Assembly: GCF_965138505.1 (NCBI RefSeq)
Contig: NZ_CBCSCO010000002.1
Span: 434,001 to 498,000, forward strand
DNA length: 64,000 bases
Origin: Litorimonas haliclonae
GTDB lineage: Bacteria > Pseudomonadota > Alphaproteobacteria > Caulobacterales > Maricaulaceae
Reading direction: 5' to 3'
This document shows positions 25,757 through 34,216 of this stretch, in pieces (position 1 is the first letter of the stretch; each line of letters starts with the position of its first letter). Under the pieces are notes generated by a model. It worked only from the letters and a program-made list of their open reading frames with translations, did no database searches and had not been told where the DNA came from. The position numbers and the translations under genes are program-made.

Positions 25757-27067
25757 ATGCGTCTTGTTTTATGTGCGGTTTCGGCAATTGCTTTGTCCGG
25801 GTGTTCCTGGTTGGGAGGCCTGACGGGCAGTTCTCATCAGAAACAAAGTTCTTACGCCCAAAATGGCCAATACGGGGCCTATCAGGCGCAAGGAGCATAT
25901 GATCCGTGTCAGGTTCCAACGGCTCAATCCACGGCGCCGCAGGGATGTGACCCAGCTGCAGTCACGATCGCGACATCACAATATGGCGCGACAAACGGAT
26001 TTCCACAACAGCCACAATTTGGGCAGCCGAGCTATACCACTGGCGGATATGGCTTGCACGTTGGTTCCGCCGCTCACCAAGGCGCAAACTATCAGCCACA
26101 CACCCCGCAACTCCGCAAACCGAAATTTCGCGGCTCTTTAAGCCTCGGCGCTGAGAAAAGTTTCCAAGGCGATGTTTTGGATTATAGAATATTTCCAACG
26201 GATCCTGAAACCGGTCTGTCGACTGACCCAACGGTTGGCTATAATCCTCAAGCCTATACAGAAGGCCGCGTCGAAGGTTCTGTTGCAAGCGGGCGAGTAG
26301 AATCGACAACTTACACCGCCGGAGCAAGAGACCGCTTTGGAGGCGAGCTGTATGACGAGGCGAGAACCCCGACAATTTCCTTTGATGATGCTTGGTCAAC
26401 ACCTACCCGTATAGCCATTGGCGGTGAATATATTCTGTCTAACAAGAATACCATTTTCGTTCAGGGCGGTTATTCCGCGGCGGAAGGCAAATCCGGCGTA
26501 GTTGGAACAGTCGAGGCAACGCTCTACCGCGATGTTACGACAACGGATTATGATGATACCGGCGCGCAACTCGGCCCTGCTGTGACACAAACAGCTTTTA
26601 TTCCAAATGAAGATGTCGCGCGGTTTTCAGCCGATTTCTCAGATATGAAGCGTTATGACGTAGAAGTCGGCGCGCGCCATTATTTTAATCCGGTAAATAA
26701 AACGGGCGGGGTCAATACCATCACACCTTTTGTCGGGGCTTCTGTCGGCGCCTCGCACTATAACGCTGTATCTTATACAACAGATCAACAGCAGAGATTC
26801 TATGAGCAGGCTTTCAACGATCCTGATGGAGAAGAAACACAGTTTTACGATCTGGATGGGCAAGAGCGTACGGTCAATTTGTATGACAGCCAGTGGGTGC
26901 CATCGGGCCAATTAAACGCAGGTATTGATTGGCAATTAACGCCACGCGTTGGTTTGGCGTTCGAGACGGGATTACGTTTCGAAGGCGCTCGCAAATACGC
27001 CAATGATGAAAAAGGCGATACCAATATCGCTGTCCCGTTGACCATTCGAGGAAGTTATAATTTCTAG
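25757..27067 (+). CDS. Outer-membrane lipoprotein with Gln/Tyr-rich linker and C-terminal beta-barrel (paralogue 1)
   Basis: A 436-residue protein. The signal peptide ends at lipobox ALSGC (Cys 16) followed by SWLG. Residues 20-125 form a Gln/Gly/Tyr/Pro-rich linker containing a Cys pair (DPCQVP and QGCDPA). From about residue 128 (FRGSLSLGAEKSF) alternating strands with aromatic girdles run to the last residues TIRGSYNF, whose terminal Phe is a typical BAM signal. The architecture is shared by the next two genes: lipid anchor, polar linker, barrel of about 260 residues. No named family is recognised. Its role may be surface structure, adhesion or a porin-like function. Confidence 0.75.
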   Translation: MRLVLCAVSAIALSGCSWLGGLTGSSHQKQSSYAQNGQYGAYQAQGAYDPCQVPTAQSTAPQGCDPAAVTIATSQYGATNGFPQQPQFGQPSYTTGGYGLHVGSAAHQGANYQPHTPQLRKPKFRGSLSLGAEKSFQGDVLDYRIFPTDPETGLSTDPTVGYNPQAYTEGRVEGSVASGRVESTTYTAGARDRFGGELYDEARTPTISFDDAWSTPTRIAIGGEYILSNKNTIFVQGGYSAAEGKSGVVGTVEATLYRDVTTTDYDDTGAQLGPAVTQTAFIPNEDVARFSADFSDMKRYDVEVGARHYFNPVNKTGGVNTITPFVGASVGASHYNAVSYTTDQQQRFYEQAFNDPDGEETQFYDLDGQERTVNLYDSQWVPSGQLNAGIDWQLTPRVGLAFETGLRFEGARKYANDEKGDTNIAVPLTIRGSYNF

Positions 27068-27209
27068 ACGATCGGCGTTAATGAGGTCGATTAACCGTCT
27101 AATGAGTTGAAAATTAAGGTTTTGTTGTAGGTTTAGCAACGCTTTATTAAGCATAAGGTGGTTTAAAGTAAAACAGAACAGGACCAGTTTTGGGAAAAGG
27201 GAGGCCGAT

Positions 27210-28511
27210 ATGCGGCTCGCAGTTTGCGCTTTATCAGCGGTATTATTATCAGGTTGCTCTTGGCTCGGATCGGGCGGACATCAAGCCAATTACGGACATC
27301 AAGCAGGGGGCGCTTACGGCGTTTCAAATGCGGGCTTTACGGGCGCTTATGGTCAAGCTGGCTATGGCGGCTATGAACAAGCCGGATATGGCCAATATGG
27401 TCAAGCGGGTTACGGCCAGGCGGGTTACGGTCAAATGCAATATGCTCAGGCCGGATATGATCAAGCTGCCTACGGCGCCTCGGCCGGTGGTTACGCCCAA
27501 GATAGTTACGGACAACAAGGCGCCTACGGTCAAAATACCTACGGGCAGAGCGTCTATGGCCAAACCAACTACGCGCAAGGAAATGCTTACGCTCAAGGAA
27601 ACGCCTACGGACAACAGGGAAGTGCTTACGGACAAAATGTCGTCGGGACGCAACTTTCTAATGGTCAATATGTAGACGGTGCCTATGTTCAAAACATCCA
27701 AGGTGAGCCAATATATGTGCCGCAACCCTATGCCGCCGGCGGCGCATGTTGCGGCTATCAGCAGCCTGTTCGTGTCGAGAGCGGGTGTTGTAGCTATCAA
27801 ACCGGTCTGCGCGGCGGAAGCGCTGCTCTCCCATTCGGTTTTGAGGCGGGAATAGGGACAAGCTTCGACATAGATGGAGAGCTGTTTCCAGGTAAGGGGG
27901 CTGGGCCCGCGCTAGACGAAAATGGACAGCCAGATCCAAACCGCCTTGTCTCGGCAACGCCCGCGATCAGTTATAAAGACGCGTTTGAAAACGGCGTCAG
28001 TTATGACTTGGCCACCACCTACGACATAAGCCCTTCGACAACAGTTCTGGCCCGCGTGGGATACAGCGAAGCAGAGGGCAAGGACTTTTCTCTAGGCGAC
28101 GCGACTGAAAACGGCGTTACAGCCCCGATTACAGGACGCCTGTCCGATATGGAGCAATACACGATTGAAGGCGGAATTCGGAAATATGTAGGCGGTTTCA
28201 ATAACGGCCTGACAGGGCTACGTCCTTATTTTGGCGTCTCCGGTGGTTTCACCCATACCAATGATCTAACGTTAACCCAAACGTCTGCAGCCTTTAATGG
28301 CGGCGCCGGCGGTACTGAAACACAACAATATGTCGAAGGAGGTTGGACGCCAACTGCGGCAGGCGTCATCGGCGCTGAATATCAAGTGGGGGCCCGTACA
28401 GCGATCGGTGTGGAAACTGGCATACGCTGGACAGACGATTTGCAGACAAACGTTCAGTCTGACGACCGTTGGCAAGTGCCTGTAAAATTACGCGGACGCG
28501 TAAGTTTCTAA
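27210..28511 (+). CDS. Outer-membrane lipoprotein with FUS-like Tyr-Gly-Gln low-complexity domain and beta-barrel (paralogue 2)
   Basis: A 433-residue protein. Lipobox LLSGC with Cys 16 then SWLG, as in paralogue 1. Residues about 25-145 are a low-complexity region made of degenerate GYGQA/AYGQ/NAYGQ repeats with about 20 tyrosines, many Gln, Gly and Ala, almost no charge and no Lys or Arg, similar in character to the prion-like domain of human FUS. Two vicinal Cys pairs (GACCGY and SGCCSY, about residues 179-196) precede the barrel. The barrel starts near residue 212 (GFEAGIGTSFDI) and ends VKLRGRVSF. A terminator follows the gene. No known family is recognised. Confidence 0.75.
   Translation: MRLAVCALSAVLLSGCSWLGSGGHQANYGHQAGGAYGVSNAGFTGAYGQAGYGGYEQAGYGQYGQAGYGQAGYGQMQYAQAGYDQAAYGASAGGYAQDSYGQQGAYGQNTYGQSVYGQTNYAQGNAYAQGNAYGQQGSAYGQNVVGTQLSNGQYVDGAYVQNIQGEPIYVPQPYAAGGACCGYQQPVRVESGCCSYQTGLRGGSAALPFGFEAGIGTSFDIDGELFPGKGAGPALDENGQPDPNRLVSATPAISYKDAFENGVSYDLATTYDISPSTTVLARVGYSEAEGKDFSLGDATENGVTAPITGRLSDMEQYTIEGGIRKYVGGFNNGLTGLRPYFGVSGGFTHTNDLTLTQTSAAFNGGAGGTETQQYVEGGWTPTAAGVIGAEYQVGARTAIGVETGIRWTDDLQTNVQSDDRWQVPVKLRGRVSF
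27300..27640 (+). repeat. Degenerate tandem repeat coding for Tyr-Gly-Gln units
   Basis: Degenerate 15-bp units of the type GGYTAYGGYCAAGCN are repeated through the first third of the gene, for example at 27395-27440. Third positions vary widely, which implies selection on the protein sequence and not a recent slippage expansion. Confidence 0.6.
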
Positions 28512-28535
28512 AAAATCCATATCTCTTACGGAAAG

Positions 28536-28557
28536 CCCGGCCTTAGGTCGGGTTTTT
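28536..28557 (+). terminator. Rho-independent terminator after paralogue 2
   Basis: CCCGGCC and GGTCGGG pair around a TTA loop and are followed by TTTTT, then GCG and another T-run. It lies 25 bp after the stop codon at 28511. Confidence 0.8.
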
Positions 28558-28593
28558 GCGTTTTTGCTTTCAAGTGAATTCCTCCGCTAATTT

Positions 28594-28608
28594 TTAACTC
28601 TTTGTGAA
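28594..28608. promoter_or_regulatory. Near-match CtrA box upstream of paralogue 3
   Basis: TTAA-CTCTTTG-TGAA followed by CC matches TTAA-N7-TTAACC with a single mismatch. It is 108 bp before the start of the third lipoprotein gene. Confidence 0.35.
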
Positions 28609-28715
28609 CCACGTTTCCAATCAGAATATTTAGACTGGTGCTGTAATTGCATAGGCAGAACGCAACACATTGACGTGTCGGCAATTGTGCCAATTCAAAA
28701 CACAGGATGAAAACA

Positions 28716-29558
28716 ATGCGGATTTTATTACTCGGCGCAGCGACAATCGCGCTTTCAGGCTGTTCTTTCCTTGGATTTGGCGGCCAGAATAATTACTCAC
28801 ATCATCAGACCCGTAACGGCTATTACGGGCAAAATACGGCGTCTCAAGCTCCAAAGGCCTGTCATAGCGGGCAATGCTTAGCGCGCTGGAATATTGAAGG
28901 CGGCATCGGAGCGGCCTTCCCAGTGCACGGCGACGCTGTCACCGGGGACGAAGCGCATCAAGTTGCTGGTAAGGACATCAATAATCTGTCCTGGAATGAT
29001 ATGTATGATACAGGCTATCGCGCGGAATTAGGCGTCTCTTATGCGGTAAATCCAAACCGTAAAGTAACGGCCACAGCCCATTTGGAAAAAGCGGAGAGTT
29101 CCGGCGTGCAGGACTGGGGCGACGTTGCGACAGGTCAAAACCTTCGCGGGTCTCTTTCAGATTATGAATCTTATGGCGGTGAGATTGGCTTACGCCAATA
29201 TTTCAAACCACGTCCGGGTGTTATCCTTAAAAGTGTTCGTCCTTATGTCGAAGGACGTTTAGGGGCCAGTTATGTAGACGATATTTCTATCGAGAATGCG
29301 TCTATCAATAATGTTGACACCCCTGCGCTCAACACGCGTTTTTACGATAGCGGATGGGTGGGATCTGCCGCAGCCCTTGTCGGCGTCGAAACGCCTCTGA
29401 CGCGTTATTCTACGATTGGTATAGAAACCGGCGTCCGATATACGCAGGCCCTAGATAGTTCTGACTCAATTTCGGGCAGTTCACCGATTGCCGGCACGAA
29501 TAATAGCCGGGGACGCACCACGATCCCGGTAATGCTGCGCGGGCGTTACCGCTTCTAG
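28716..29558 (+). CDS. Outer-membrane lipoprotein with short linker and beta-barrel (paralogue 3)
   Basis: A 280-residue protein. The ATG at 28716 is chosen because MRILLLGAATIALSGC aligns exactly with the starts of the two upstream paralogues; an ATG three codons earlier is also present. The Cys of LSGC is followed by SFLGFGG. The linker is short (about 30 residues, NYSHHQTRNGYYGQN) and has a Cys pair KACHSGQC. The barrel begins at WNIEGGIGAAFPV and ends VMLRGRYRF with C-terminal Phe. Conserved patterns shared with the others are SW(N/D)D-type loops, SY-(A/S)-type strands, GGEIGLRQYF and GIETGVRY. The shortest member; probably the basic form of the family. Confidence 0.75.
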   Translation: MRILLLGAATIALSGCSFLGFGGQNNYSHHQTRNGYYGQNTASQAPKACHSGQCLARWNIEGGIGAAFPVHGDAVTGDEAHQVAGKDINNLSWNDMYDTGYRAELGVSYAVNPNRKVTATAHLEKAESSGVQDWGDVATGQNLRGSLSDYESYGGEIGLRQYFKPRPGVILKSVRPYVEGRLGASYVDDISIENASINNVDTPALNTRFYDSGWVGSAAALVGVETPLTRYSTIGIETGVRYTQALDSSDSISGSSPIAGTNNSRGRTTIPVMLRGRYRF

Positions 29559-29577
29559 GGAAGTAGGTTTTTTAACA

Positions 29578-29682
29578 CGCCCCTTATCATTCCTTTGGGG
29601 CGAGGGCAGACCTCCACAAGTGTGAGGTCATGATGGGGGCAAAGCCTTGACGAAGACGAGATGTCTTCGCCAAGGCTTTTTC
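29578..29682 (+). terminator. Three consecutive hairpins, last one a strong terminator
   Basis: Hairpin 1 has stem CGCCCC/GGGGCG (29578-29602). Hairpin 2 pairs GACCTC with GAGGTC (about 29609-29630). Hairpin 3 is a long stem AAAGCCTTG-CGAAGAC against GTCTTCG-CAAGGCTTT (29640-29678), followed by TTTTTC. The last has all features of a Rho-independent terminator for the lipoprotein gene. The first two could be 3' UTR structure or part of a small RNA. Confidence 0.65.
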
Positions 29683-29962
29683 ATATTCAGAGGAGGCTTT
29701 CTGTGCTTCTTAGGAGCTTGATTTACTTAAGGAATCGAGAGATTCACTCTTTTTTTTCTCGCTTATTAGGGCTCAGACGCGGAACGAGAAGAGACGAAAG
29801 CAACCCGCTATTGCAACAGACGGCCCTACGGTCTGAAGTCCTATAGGCTACTGGGAGGTTCGTTTCGCAACGCACTTTCCGTGATCTCATATCGCTTCAA
29901 GAGAGGGCCTCGTCGGCCAACCCAAGGGTTTATCCGAACCTGCAGGAGCGTTAGCGGATCAA
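29683..29962. other. Intergenic region with no clear gene
   Basis: Between the hairpin cluster and the fliJ-like terminator. One short plus-strand ORF (29661-29846) overlaps the terminator and has no supporting features. Short inverted repeats such as GAATCGAGAGATTC (29732-29745) are visible. A structured RNA cannot be ruled out. Confidence 0.35.
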
Positions 29963-29964
29963 AA

Positions 29965-29993
29965 AAAAGCCCGCCAATTCAGGCGGGCTTCTA
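29965..29993 (-). terminator. Rho-independent terminator of the fliJ-like gene
   Basis: AAGCCCGCC and GGCGGGCTT pair around AATTCA, with a run of eight A residues on the plus-strand 5' side, giving a U-tract on the minus-strand transcript. It lies about 40 bp past the stop of the gene at 30035. Confidence 0.8.
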
Positions 29994-30034
29994 AATCAAT
30001 GCGTGATTTATTCGTCAGATACGTAAGCGTCCGG

Positions 30035-30409
30035 TTATCCGGTGCGTCGGTTCATGGCTTTTTCTGCTTTTGCAGCTAGGCGGCGCGCGCGAACGCGCTC
30101 AAAGCTATCAAGAGAGTCCATTGCAATGCGGAGGTCTTCAGAAAGGTTGCCGGTCTGGTCCAGAATATCGTTTAGCGAACGGCGCAGGTTTTCTTTCCGG
30201 TCTATAACGGAATTGGCATAGGAACCGTAAGCAACATAACCTTCTTTTTGAGCGTTCGGATCCACATTGTCTTCTGGTACGCTATCGTTGAGCTTACGGA
30301 TCTGGCGTTCCAAGTCCTCGCGGGTGGCTTCCAGAACACTGATGCGTTTTTGTAACTCGGAAATTGCAAACCGAGTTTTCTGGATAGACTTATCCATAGA
30401 GTGTGCCAT
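30035..30409 (-). CDS. FliJ-like flagellar export chaperone / coiled-coil protein
   Basis: A 124-residue protein. The ATG at 30409 has GGGAGA six bases ahead; an upstream in-frame ATG lacks this. It is mostly alpha-helical coiled coil: ISELQKRISVLEATREDLERQ and a second helical segment after the central YVAYGSYANSVIDRKENL. Basic, with a C-terminal RARRLAAKAEKAMNRR. This resembles FliJ, which stimulates the FliI export ATPase. In many alphaproteobacteria fliI/fliJ genes sit beside ctrA, as here (divergent, 356 bp apart). No fliI is adjacent, so it is a stand-alone gene in this window. Assignment is moderate because coiled coils are easily confused. Confidence 0.55.
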   Translation of the reverse strand: MAHSMDKSIQKTRFAISELQKRISVLEATREDLERQIRKLNDSVPEDNVDPNAQKEGYVAYGSYANSVIDRKENLRRSLNDILDQTGNLSEDLRIAMDSLDSFERVRARRLAAKAEKAMNRRTG

Positions 30410-30550
30410 TTTTATCTCCCAAAATCTCACTGTGATCGTTGCCGATCTTCACCATCCTTCTCCTCAGAAGGTCCGGAAGGGATCGCAAATCTTATAAAGT
30501 GACTTGTCGTCCTAACCGTCTTTGAAACTGTTATAAGTCAACAGAATTGC

Positions 30551-30750
30551 GATTCAGTGAAGGGATAGGGTTAAAAAACATTAGGAGGTCTTACCGCTTA
30601 TTTAGACCTATTAACGGCCAATCTCCCATAAAAAGGCAGTTTTTCTGACATTTTAGTCAGATTGGTTAATGCCGTTAACATTTGGTTTACGGGATTCCCT
30701 TACCGATTGAGTTCCATTAACCATGTCTCATCGGCTAGAGACAATGATTC
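30551..30750 (+). promoter_or_regulatory. ctrA promoter region with GANTC sites and CtrA half-sites
   Basis: Within the 356-bp gap before ctrA there are three GATTC sites (30551-30555, 30693-30697, 30746-30750), each a GANTC target of CcrM, and TTAA(C) half-sites at 30611, 30666, 30675 and 30717 (TTAACCAT). This matches the known pattern of methylation-sensitive, autoregulated ctrA promoters in Caulobacter-like bacteria. Exact start sites cannot be read. Confidence 0.6.
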
Positions 30751-30765
30751 GCCTGGGAGGGAAAT

Positions 30766-31461
30766 ATGCGTGTACTTCTAATTGAGGATGACAGTGCGAC
30801 AGCACAGGGCATCGAACTGATGCTCAAAACAGAAGGGTTCAATGTTTATACAACGGACCTGGGGGAAGAGGGCGTCGACCTCGGCAAACTCTATGACTAT
30901 GATATTATTCTTCTCGATTTGAACCTTCCAGATATGCCGGGCTTTGACGTGCTGAAGACGTTGCGCATGGCAAAAGTCAATACACCCATTTTTATCCTGT
31001 CTGGTACGTCCGACATTGATACGAAAGTCCGCGGACTTGGAACAGGCGCTGATGACTATATGACCAAGCCATTCCATAAGGATGAGCTGATTGCACGTAT
31101 CCACGCCGTTGTCCGTCGTTCTAAAGGTCACAGCCAGTCTGTTATTACAACAGGCGACATCAAAGTGAACCTAGACGCCAAAACAGTTGAAGTCGGCGAT
31201 CACCGCGTTCACCTGACCGGCAAAGAATACCAAATGCTCGAGCTCTTATCTCTTCGTAAGGGCACAACCCTGACGAAAGAAATGTTCTTGAATCACCTTT
31301 ATGGCGGCATGGACGAGCCTGAATTGAAGATTATTGATGTCTTTATCTGTAAGCTACGCAAGAAATTGGCGTCCGCGACACAGGGCGATCACTACATTGA
31401 AACTGTTTGGGGCCGCGGCTATGTATTGCGGGATCCTTCAAAGGATAAAATGAGCGCTTAA
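30766..31461 (+). CDS. ctrA: Cell-cycle response regulator CtrA
   Basis: A 231-residue OmpR-type two-domain regulator. The receiver domain starts MRVLLIEDDSATAQGIELML and has the phospho-acceptor Asp at position 51 in DIILLDLNLPDMPG, plus the Lys of DDYMTKPF. The C-terminal winged helix includes VHLTGKEYQMLELLSLRKGT and VFICKLRKKL. These are nearly identical to Caulobacter CtrA signatures. CtrA silences the replication origin and activates motility, division and envelope genes through TTAA-N7-TTAA boxes. Such boxes are seen in this window at 17983 and, degenerate, near the lipoprotein genes. A double hairpin terminator follows. Confidence 0.96.
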   Translation: MRVLLIEDDSATAQGIELMLKTEGFNVYTTDLGEEGVDLGKLYDYDIILLDLNLPDMPGFDVLKTLRMAKVNTPIFILSGTSDIDTKVRGLGTGADDYMTKPFHKDELIARIHAVVRRSKGHSQSVITTGDIKVNLDAKTVEVGDHRVHLTGKEYQMLELLSLRKGTTLTKEMFLNHLYGGMDEPELKIIDVFICKLRKKLASATQGDHYIETVWGRGYVLRDPSKDKMSA

Positions 31462-31487
31462 AGCTCGCTCTCAATTTAGAAAATTTA

Positions 31488-31537
31488 GAGGGTCCTCCCA
31501 CCCTCCTTTTTTGCCTCGCCTTGCCAGCGGGGCTTTT
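31488..31537 (+). terminator. Terminator(s) of ctrA
   Basis: GAGGGT (31488) pairs with ACCCTC around CCTCCC and is followed by CTTTTTTG. A second hairpin GCCTCGC/GCGGGGC follows at once with TTTTT. Both lie within 80 bp of the ctrA stop. Confidence 0.75.
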
Positions 31538-31608
31538 TACTATGACACTGACGAACTTCAGGGACCGCTGTCATAACGTCCCTTGCAAGCCCGCAATGCC
31601 AACCCCAC

Positions 31609-32556
31609 ATGAGCGCCATGACCGATACGAAACAGCCTATCGCTGACCTCGATAAAATGACTGATAATGAAGTGACCGTTTTTCAATTGGACGGCCAACC
31701 TGTGCGCGGACGTGCCGTGCATTTGGGGGAAGCGTTGAATGACGCTCTGACTGGCCCGAAGGGAGAGTCACGCTATCCAGACGAAATTTCCCGCTTATTA
31801 GGCGAAGCAATGCTGATTGGCGCCCTCGTGACACAAGCGCTGAAATTCGAGGGCCGTCTGGTGGTACAATGTCATGGTACAAATGACGGGGCGGTAAGCT
31901 TGCTCATGGCGGACTGTACGACGGACGGCGCCATTCGCGGCTATGCCCGATGGGATGACGCAAAGTTGAAAGAGACCAAACTTGATAACCGAAATCCCGG
32001 CGCAGAAGCGCTTTTGGGCGGCGGGACGTTTTCCATGACAATAGATCAGGGCCCAGACATGGATCAGTATCAGGGACTGGCCGCCATTCAGGGTGAACGC
32101 CTATCTGATTGCGCGCAGCATTATTTTGAGCAATCTGAACAAATCCCGACGGAAATCCGATTGGCCGTGGGACAGGTACAGGAAGCGGGCAGCGCCCCCT
32201 CTTGGCGCGGCGGCGGTATGATGATTCAGAAAATTGCTGATGATAGCGCCCGCGGCGATACCCAGGAGGCGTGGGACACCGCGCGATCTCTCTTTGGCAC
32301 GCTGAGTGATGCCGAATTGATTGATCCGGATTTGTCCCAGAACAGATTGCTTTTCCGTCTCTTCCACGAAGACGGAGTCCGCATTGTCGAAACTCATAAG
32401 GTCTCCGGCCAATGTCGATGTTCGAAGGAACGTCTGGAAAACACGCTGAAAAGCTTCGAGCGTGATGCTCTAGAGGATATGGCTGAGGACGGCACTATTA
32501 AGGCCAATTGCGAGTTTTGTGCGACAGATTATATTTTTAAATTGAGCGAGCTCTAA
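31609..32556 (+). CDS. hslO: Redox-regulated chaperone Hsp33
   Basis: A 315-residue holdase activated by oxidative unfolding. The C terminus carries the zinc redox switch CRCS (in SGQCRCSKERLENT) and CEFC (in ANCEFCATDY), the CxC-x27-32-CxxC pattern. The N-terminal core includes RPVRGRAVHLGEAL-like VRGRAVHLGEAL and LIGALVTQALKFEGRLVVQ, typical of HslO. Acts in the cytoplasm. An ATG three codons downstream (31618) is an alternative start. It is a single gene, convergent to trkH with 24 bp between the stops. Confidence 0.95.
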   Translation: MSAMTDTKQPIADLDKMTDNEVTVFQLDGQPVRGRAVHLGEALNDALTGPKGESRYPDEISRLLGEAMLIGALVTQALKFEGRLVVQCHGTNDGAVSLLMADCTTDGAIRGYARWDDAKLKETKLDNRNPGAEALLGGGTFSMTIDQGPDMDQYQGLAAIQGERLSDCAQHYFEQSEQIPTEIRLAVGQVQEAGSAPSWRGGGMMIQKIADDSARGDTQEAWDTARSLFGTLSDAELIDPDLSQNRLLFRLFHEDGVRIVETHKVSGQCRCSKERLENTLKSFERDALEDMAEDGTIKANCEFCATDYIFKLSEL

Positions 32557-32580
32557 ACCCGAATTCAAAAGCCCTGAATT

Positions 32581-34047
32581 TTAATTCCGCCAGAACCCCG
32601 GGCTAAGCACCACAAGGGCGGTAACGATTTCCAGGCGACCGGTGATCATGGCCGTCATCAAGACCCATTTCGCGCTGCCGGGCAAGGACTGGTACGTTCC
32701 CGACGGGCCGATAATCTCGCCCAAGCCGGGTCCGACATTGGCCACGGCGCTACCCGCGCCTGACCACGCCGTCAGCGGGTCTAGACCTATGATGGAGAGT
32801 AAAATAGCGGTCACGGCGAAGGTCAGAAAGAATAGAAAGAAATACCCTAAGACCGAATAAACAACGGCTTCCGGCAATACCCGTCCGCCGTAGCGCAAGG
32901 GGGCTACGGCATGATTTCGCGGCATTTTGAAAAGATAAGCCCGCAAGCCTTCGAACGCGACCTGATATCGGAATATCTTAATAGAACATGCCGTCGAGCC
33001 CGCACAGCCACCAATAAACATAAAACAGAAAAAGCCTGCAACGGCCAGAGGACCCCAGAGATTGTAGTCCGCTGTTGCGTAGCCGGTTCCGGTGACTATC
33101 GAGATCGTATTAAACGCCGAAAGCCGCAGAGCGTGCCAGAAACTTTCATTGTCAGACGAGCCAAATTCGGTTCCGAGCCAGAGCGCAAAAGCAATCATCA
33201 GGCTGAGTATCAGTAGTACGGAAATAAAAGCTCTGACTTGGGGGTCCTTCAAGGGGGCGTTGAAATCACCACGCGTCATGAGAAGGTAAACCCCAAACGG
33301 GATACCGCCGGCAACCATAAATATCATTCCGACCAGATCAGCCCCCTGATCCATAAACCCGCCCATAGACGCATCGGATGTGGAAAACCCACCCGTCGCC
33401 AAAGTCGTCATAGCATGGGCTATGGCATCAAACCCGCTCATCCCAACGGCCATGTACAAAATGGCGCAGACGAGCGTCAGGGTCAGATAAATCAAAGAAA
33501 TCGCCATAGCGATAGAGGCCGCCCTTGGCAGAATTTTTTCGCCCATATCTGAGCTTTCCAACCGGAAAAGCTGCATTCCGCCGACTTTAAGCATAGGCAG
33601 GACAGCCATAGCCGTCACGATAATACCAATTCCGCCAATCCATTGTAACATCGCCCGCCAGAGCAATACGCCTTTTGGCAAATCATCCAGACCTGTCAGG
33701 ATTGTCGCTCCTGTCGTTGTGATACCGGATGTCGCTTCAAAAAGGGCATCCGTAATGGATAATCCGACAGGCTCCATGATAAACGGAACAGCGGAGAATA
33801 CGGACAGGGAGACCCAGCTGAATACAGTAAGGAGAAAAGCCCCCCGGGCGCGAAGATCAGGATTAGGTGTGTAATTTGCCAGGGAAAGCGCTCCGCCAAA
33901 AAGGGAAGTTAAAATTCCGGAGACAGCAAAGGCGCGCCAAGAGCGACCTTCGAAGGCCACATCAATACCCATAGGTATAAACATCAGTAAGCCCAGAACG
34001 GCGACCATCAAGCCGATAACAAAAAAGACTGGGCGCAAATCCGGCAT
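32581..34047 (-). CDS. trkH: TrkH family potassium uptake protein
   Basis: A 488-residue membrane protein with about ten to twelve hydrophobic segments. P-loop filter regions are visible: EATSGITTTGATIL (first pore loop), MTTLATGGFSTSD (second), ISIVTGTGYATADY (third) and GSAVANVGPGLGE (fourth), the four-fold pattern of Trk/Ktr channels. The ATG at 34047 is used; a TTG two codons upstream is less likely. It imports K+ together with the regulator TrkA, which is not in this window. Divergent from the S9 peptidase gene (169-bp gap). Confidence 0.94.
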   Translation of the reverse strand: MPDLRPVFFVIGLMVAVLGLLMFIPMGIDVAFEGRSWRAFAVSGILTSLFGGALSLANYTPNPDLRARGAFLLTVFSWVSLSVFSAVPFIMEPVGLSITDALFEATSGITTTGATILTGLDDLPKGVLLWRAMLQWIGGIGIIVTAMAVLPMLKVGGMQLFRLESSDMGEKILPRAASIAMAISLIYLTLTLVCAILYMAVGMSGFDAIAHAMTTLATGGFSTSDASMGGFMDQGADLVGMIFMVAGGIPFGVYLLMTRGDFNAPLKDPQVRAFISVLLILSLMIAFALWLGTEFGSSDNESFWHALRLSAFNTISIVTGTGYATADYNLWGPLAVAGFFCFMFIGGCAGSTACSIKIFRYQVAFEGLRAYLFKMPRNHAVAPLRYGGRVLPEAVVYSVLGYFFLFFLTFAVTAILLSIIGLDPLTAWSGAGSAVANVGPGLGEIIGPSGTYQSLPGSAKWVLMTAMITGRLEIVTALVVLSPGFWRN

Positions 34048-34216
34048 TGGCAAACCCTATCCAAAAGGAAAAGAATTGCAAAGCGATAAGCAAAATTTTG
34101 CGTGAAAGACGCGCTTCAATTGCGAGAATAACTTGAATGACCTGTCCGCATGATATTTAACGGAAACATCATTTTATGACACCTCCTATAAGAGCTGTTC
34201 GATACAAGGCTATGTA

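Noticed and set aside
29661..29846. A 61-codon plus-strand ORF starting in the terminator
   Set aside because: It begins within a terminator stem and has an Arg/Leu/Ser-rich translation with no support.
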